Shown piece by piece: positions 5,072-7,651 of a DNA stretch of 7,651 nt (position 1 is the stretch's first letter; each line of letters starts with the position of its first letter). The stretch is from positions 1-7,651 of the forward strand of contig VBCZ01000167.1 in assembly GCA_005889025.1 (NCBI GenBank), in the 5' to 3' direction. Position numbers and translations under genes: made by a program. The notes below the pieces were generated by a model that saw only the letters and a program-made list of their open reading frames with translations, did not search any database and was not told the DNA's origin. The DNA comes from Betaproteobacteria bacterium. GTDB taxonomy: Bacteria; Pseudomonadota; Gammaproteobacteria; Burkholderiales; Casimicrobiaceae.

Positions 5072-5884
5072 ATGCTCCCACCCGAAAGCAGGATCGAAGT
5101 TCGCTCGCGACAGCCCGCGAAAACAACATCGAAGCCATCCCTGCTGTTCGTTCACGGCGGCTACTGCGATGCCTGGTGCTGGGAGCCTTACTTTCTGCCC
5201 TGGTTCGCCTCGCAAGGTTACCCTTCGTATGCGGTCAGTCTTCGCGGCCACGGAGCGAGCGGCGGCCGCGAATCGCTTTTTGTCGCGGGCCTCGACGACT
5301 ACGTCGCCGACGTGGAGCATGTCGCCGGCACGCTTGCCGCTCCGCCGGTATTGATCGGCCACTCGATGGGCGCCGCGGTTATCGAGCGCATGCTGACGAC
5401 ACGTCCGATCCGCGCCGCGGCGCTGCTCGCGCCCATCCCTCCCGGGGGAATCGGACCGGTTGCCAGCCGGCTGCTCATCTGGCAGCCGGAATATATGGTG
5501 AACATGCAGCGGCTCGATGCACCGCATCTCGCCGGCGATATCCTCGCCGCGCTGCGTCCCATGTATTTCAGCGATAACGTCGAGCAGGCCATCCTCGCCG
5601 AGGCTGTGGCCCACCTGACGGTGGAATCGCCGCGAGCGTTGATGGATCTGACCATGCGCCTGCATGGCGGCAGGCCCGCCGCGCCGGCACCGCTGTTCGT
5701 CCTGGGCGCCAAGAACGATCGCATATCCATTCCATCCGACGTCAACGCGACGGCGTCGTTCTATGGCGTCAAGCCGCTCATCGTCGATGGGCTCGCTCAC
5801 ATGCTCATGCTCGAGCGCGGCTGGATGACCGTGGCTCAACCTTTGCTGGCGTGGCTGGAATCAGACGCCGTCAAAAAGCGCTAG
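5072..5884 (+). CDS. Alpha/beta-hydrolase family protein
   Basis: This 270-residue alpha/beta-hydrolase fold protein has a complete catalytic triad pattern: nucleophile Ser98 in GHSMG, acid Asp216 in GAKNDRI, and His243 in GLAHMLML. HGG (28-30) after strand 3 forms the oxyanion loop. The SLRGHGASGG segment (56-65) is typical of the family, and a variable cap lies near residues 125-195. No signal peptide is present, so it is probably cytosolic. The substrate cannot be inferred; relatives include esterases, lipases and lactonases. ATG 5072 is the only start codon I see between an in-frame upstream stop (TAA at 5036-5038) and the conserved core, though it has no Shine-Dalgarno. It is divergent from the glycosylase gene and convergent with the GGDEF-EAL gene. 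A small GCGG-TGTT-CCGC hairpin (5886-5897) follows the stop without a U-tract. Confidence 0.88.
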   Translation: MLPPESRIEVRSRQPAKTTSKPSLLFVHGGYCDAWCWEPYFLPWFASQGYPSYAVSLRGHGASGGRESLFVAGLDDYVADVEHVAGTLAAPPVLIGHSMGAAVIERMLTTRPIRAAALLAPIPPGGIGPVASRLLIWQPEYMVNMQRLDAPHLAGDILAALRPMYFSDNVEQAILAEAVAHLTVESPRALMDLTMRLHGGRPAAPAPLFVLGAKNDRISIPSDVNATASFYGVKPLIVDGLAHMLMLERGWMTVAQPLLAWLESDAVKKR

Positions 5885-5913
5885 CGCGGTGTTCCGCAAG
5901 TAATTGATAAAGT

Positions 5914-5961
5914 CCGTTCGGCCGGAGCTTGTCGAAGCCCGCCCGGAGCAGCGTCGAACGG
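5914..5961. repeat. REP-like palindromic element, copy 1
   Basis: The arms are CCGTTCG (5914-5920) and CGAACGG (5955-5961), enclosing GAGCTTGTCGAAG. This word resembles the dispersed extragenic palindromes built on a CCGTTCG...GAGCTTGTCGAA core that I know from many proteobacterial genomes. It sits between two convergent stop codons, the usual location of such repeats. Only two related copies are visible in this window, so dispersal in the genome is inferred. Confidence 0.55.
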
Positions 5962-5976
5962 GCCGGTCCGCCGAGC

Positions 5977-6025
5977 GTTCATGGTTTCGTTCAGCAAGCT
6001 CAGGACAGGCTAGCCCACCACGAAC
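5977..6025. repeat. REP-like palindromic element, copy 2 (opposite orientation)
   Basis: The arms are GTTCATGGT (5977-5985) and ACCACGAAC (6017-6025), 8 of 9 bases complementary. Internally it carries TTCAGCAAGCTCAGGAC, approximately the reverse complement of the GAGCTTGTCGAA word in copy 1, plus a GACAGGCT word. The two copies are therefore inverted relative to each other, 15 bases apart, as in paired REP/BIME arrangements. They may form a bidirectional stop or mRNA-protecting structure between the hydrolase and GGDEF-EAL genes; that role is inferred. Confidence 0.55.
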
Positions 6026-6057
6026 GGCTGAACGCGCCGCGCAATGCGCGCCTGCGC

Positions 6058-7651
6058 CTAGCGGCGCGACTTGATGAATTCGGCGAACGCGCGCGGCGCC
6101 AACGCCGGGCTGACCCAGAACCCCTGGAAGCAGTGACAGCCGCGCGCGTCCAGAAACTCGAATTGTGCGAGCGTGCCGACACCCTCGGCGATCACCCGCA
6201 AACTCAGACCTTTGGCCAGCGCAATAATGGCCTCGGTGATCGCTGCGTCGCCCGGGTCGGTCTCGAGGTCGGCGATGAACGAAATATCGATCTTGAGGGT
6301 GTCGATGGGGAAGTGCTTGAGGTGCGAAAGACTCGAATAGCCCGTACCGAAATCGTCGATCGCTACCGAGAAGCCCTGCTGGCGCAGATGCTCGAGAACC
6401 TTCTTGATCGAGTCCAGATCGTGCAAAAGGCTCGATTCGGTCACTTCGAGCTCGATCCAGGACGGCTCGCAGGCGGCCTCGCGCACGATCTGTGAAATGC
6501 GCTCGGCGAGGTCGTCGCGATAGAACTGCCGGCCCGACAGATTGACCGACACCGTCAGCGGGAGGCCGGCTTTCCTCCAGGCGACACACTGCTCGGCGGC
6601 GGTGCGCAGCACCCAGTCGCCGAGGACATGGATCAGGCCCGATTCCTCGGCCAGCGGTATGAACACCTGCGGCGCGACGTCGCCGTGCTCTTCGTCGTGC
6701 CAGCGCAGGAGAGCTTCGGCACCGATGATGGCGCGGTCGCTCATACGCACGACCGGCTGATAATGGACCTCGAGTCCGTTATTTTGCACCGCGTTGCGAA
6801 GCGCGCTTTCCAGGGTGTGCTGCTTCATTCTTCGGGCAGCGAGGTCGACGTCGAAGAACTGGTAGGTGTTGCGCCCAAGCTCCTTGGAGCGGTACATCGC
6901 CACGTCGGCGTGCTTGAGCAGGCTCTCGGAATCGTCGCTGTCGTCGGGATAGACCGAAATGCCTATCGACGAGGTGACATAGATGTTGTGGTCCTCGATC
7001 CGGAAAGGTTGCGAAATGGCCGCTTGCAGCTTTTGCGCGACACGGCTCAGCATGGCCGGATCGTCGAAATCGTCGACGATGACCATGAATTCGTCGCCGC
7101 CCAGGCGCGCCAGCAGGTCGGTCTCGCGGAGCGTTGCCGAAAGCGCGGAAGTAACGCCTTTCAAAAGCTCGTCGCCGATGCGATGGCCCAGCGTGTCGTT
7201 GACATTCTTGAAGCGGTCGAGGTCGATGAACAGCACGCCGACGCGGCGGCCGCTGCGCTTCGCCTGCGCGATCGCCTGTCCGACCCTCTCCTGCAGCAGC
7301 AGACGATTGGGAAGACCGGTGAGCGCGTCGCGTGTCGCCAGATATTGAAGGCGCTCCTCGGCCTGGATACGCGTCGAAACATCCTGCACGAAAGACAGTA
7401 TGGAAACGATGCTGCCCTGCTCGTCGAGCAGGCACGAGTGGTACCACTCGCACCATATCGTTTGGCCGTCCTTGCGGTAGTTGCGATTGATACCAATGGC
7501 GCGCGGCTCCTCGCCCGCCATCAACTTGTCGATGATCTCGACCACCGCCGGCCGGTCGCCCTCATGCGTGAGTTGGCTGCCGGTGATCGGCATTCCGAGC
7601 ACTTCTTCCCCGCGCCATCCGAAAATGTTCTCAGCCTGCGGCGACCATCGG
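6058..7651 (-). CDS. PAS-GGDEF-EAL cyclic-di-GMP signalling protein, 5' end missing
   Basis: The frame runs off the right edge, so the start lies outside; ATG 7600-7602 is an internal Met (residue 1 in this numbering). Upstream codons read SPQAENIFGWRGEEVLG, a PAS domain, which continues to about residue 80 (with a PAC-type IGINRNYRKDGQ stretch). The GGDEF domain (~85-250) has intact GGDEF (168-172) and an RETD inhibitory site (159-162) exactly five residues before it, so both synthesis of c-di-GMP and product inhibition look possible. The EAL domain (~265-514) keeps EALLR (296-300), Asn354, Glu386, Asp416-Asp417, Lys437, Glu473 and Gln493, the residues expected of an active phosphodiesterase. 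The usual EGVE is EGVG here. No membrane segment is visible in the part seen. Likely a bifunctional or switchable enzyme sensing a PAS signal; net activity is not predictable. It stops at 6058, convergent with the hydrolase. Confidence 0.95.
   Translation of the reverse strand, partial: RWSPQAENIFGWRGEEVLGMPITGSQLTHEGDRPAVVEIIDKLMAGEEPRAIGINRNYRKDGQTIWCEWYHSCLLDEQGSIVSILSFVQDVSTRIQAEERLQYLATRDALTGLPNRLLLQERVGQAIAQAKRSGRRVGVLFIDLDRFKNVNDTLGHRIGDELLKGVTSALSATLRETDLLARLGGDEFMVIVDDFDDPAMLSRVAQKLQAAISQPFRIEDHNIYVTSSIGISVYPDDSDDSESLLKHADVAMYRSKELGRNTYQFFDVDLAARRMKQHTLESALRNAVQNNGLEVHYQPVVRMSDRAIIGAEALLRWHDEEHGDVAPQVFIPLAEESGLIHVLGDWVLRTAAEQCVAWRKAGLPLTVSVNLSGRQFYRDDLAERISQIVREAACEPSWIELEVTESSLLHDLDSIKKVLEHLRQQGFSVAIDDFGTGYSSLSHLKHFPIDTLKIDISFIADLETDPGDAAITEAIIALAKGLSLRVIAEGVGTLAQFEFLDARGCHCFQGFWVSPALAPRAFAEFIKSRR

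Noticed and set aside
4979..5839. Minus-strand open frame of 286 codons opposite the hydrolase
   Set aside because: The plus frame has a complete Ser-Asp-His triad pattern and fold motifs; this frame has none and is Arg/His/Gly-rich.
6038..6050. CGCGC-AAT-GCGCG hairpin just after the GGDEF-EAL stop as a terminator
   Set aside because: It is short, has a three-base loop and no U-tract on the minus strand; alternating GC tracts of this kind are common here.
5861..6589. Minus-strand open frame overlapping the end of the GGDEF-EAL gene and the REP-like region
   Set aside because: It is an out-of-frame shadow of the EAL domain running through the repeats; no independent motif.

Overview
The window comes from a GC-rich (roughly 60-65%) Pseudomonadota chromosome, most likely a betaproteobacterium. 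This rests on base composition, the clustered DNA-glycosylase/uvrC/pgsA/tRNA genes and the protein style. I cannot name a genus. It is mostly an ordinary housekeeping region with one small accessory patch, and I see no clearly new system.

Layout, left to right. (1) 1-311, plus strand: the 3' end of a D-hexose-6-phosphate mutarotase. (2) 272-757, plus strand: a c-type cytochrome haem domain with no visible signal peptide, probably a remnant. (3) 754-1438, minus strand: a VapBC toxin-antitoxin module with an overlapping vapB/vapC junction, an extended -10 promoter and a direct-repeat operator candidate. (4) 1594-1817, minus strand: tRNA-Asn(GTT) as a self-contained unit with a strong sigma-70 promoter and an intrinsic terminator. 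(5) 1814-4982, minus strand: a colinear block of family-5 uracil-DNA glycosylase, uvrC and pgsA. (6) 5072-5884, plus strand: an alpha/beta hydrolase divergent from that block. (7) 5914-6025: two REP-like palindromes in opposite orientation in the gap between convergent genes. (8) 6058-7651, minus strand: a PAS-GGDEF-EAL cyclic-di-GMP protein running off the right edge.

The block in (5) joins base excision repair (uracil removal) to nucleotide excision repair (UvrC incision), followed by phosphatidylglycerol-phosphate synthesis. Both uvrC and pgsA are broken near their 3' ends as read. pgsA looks like a one-base insertion in a GGG run. uvrC looks like a deletion of about 40-43 bases that also shifts the frame. 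In each case the missing C-terminus is readable in another frame up to a normal stop. Two lesions about 680 bases apart in genes normally under strong selection point either to sequence or assembly error or to a lineage with decaying repair genes, and the sequence alone cannot decide. The cytochrome remnant and the toxin-antitoxin module beside the tRNA form the only accessory-looking stretch.
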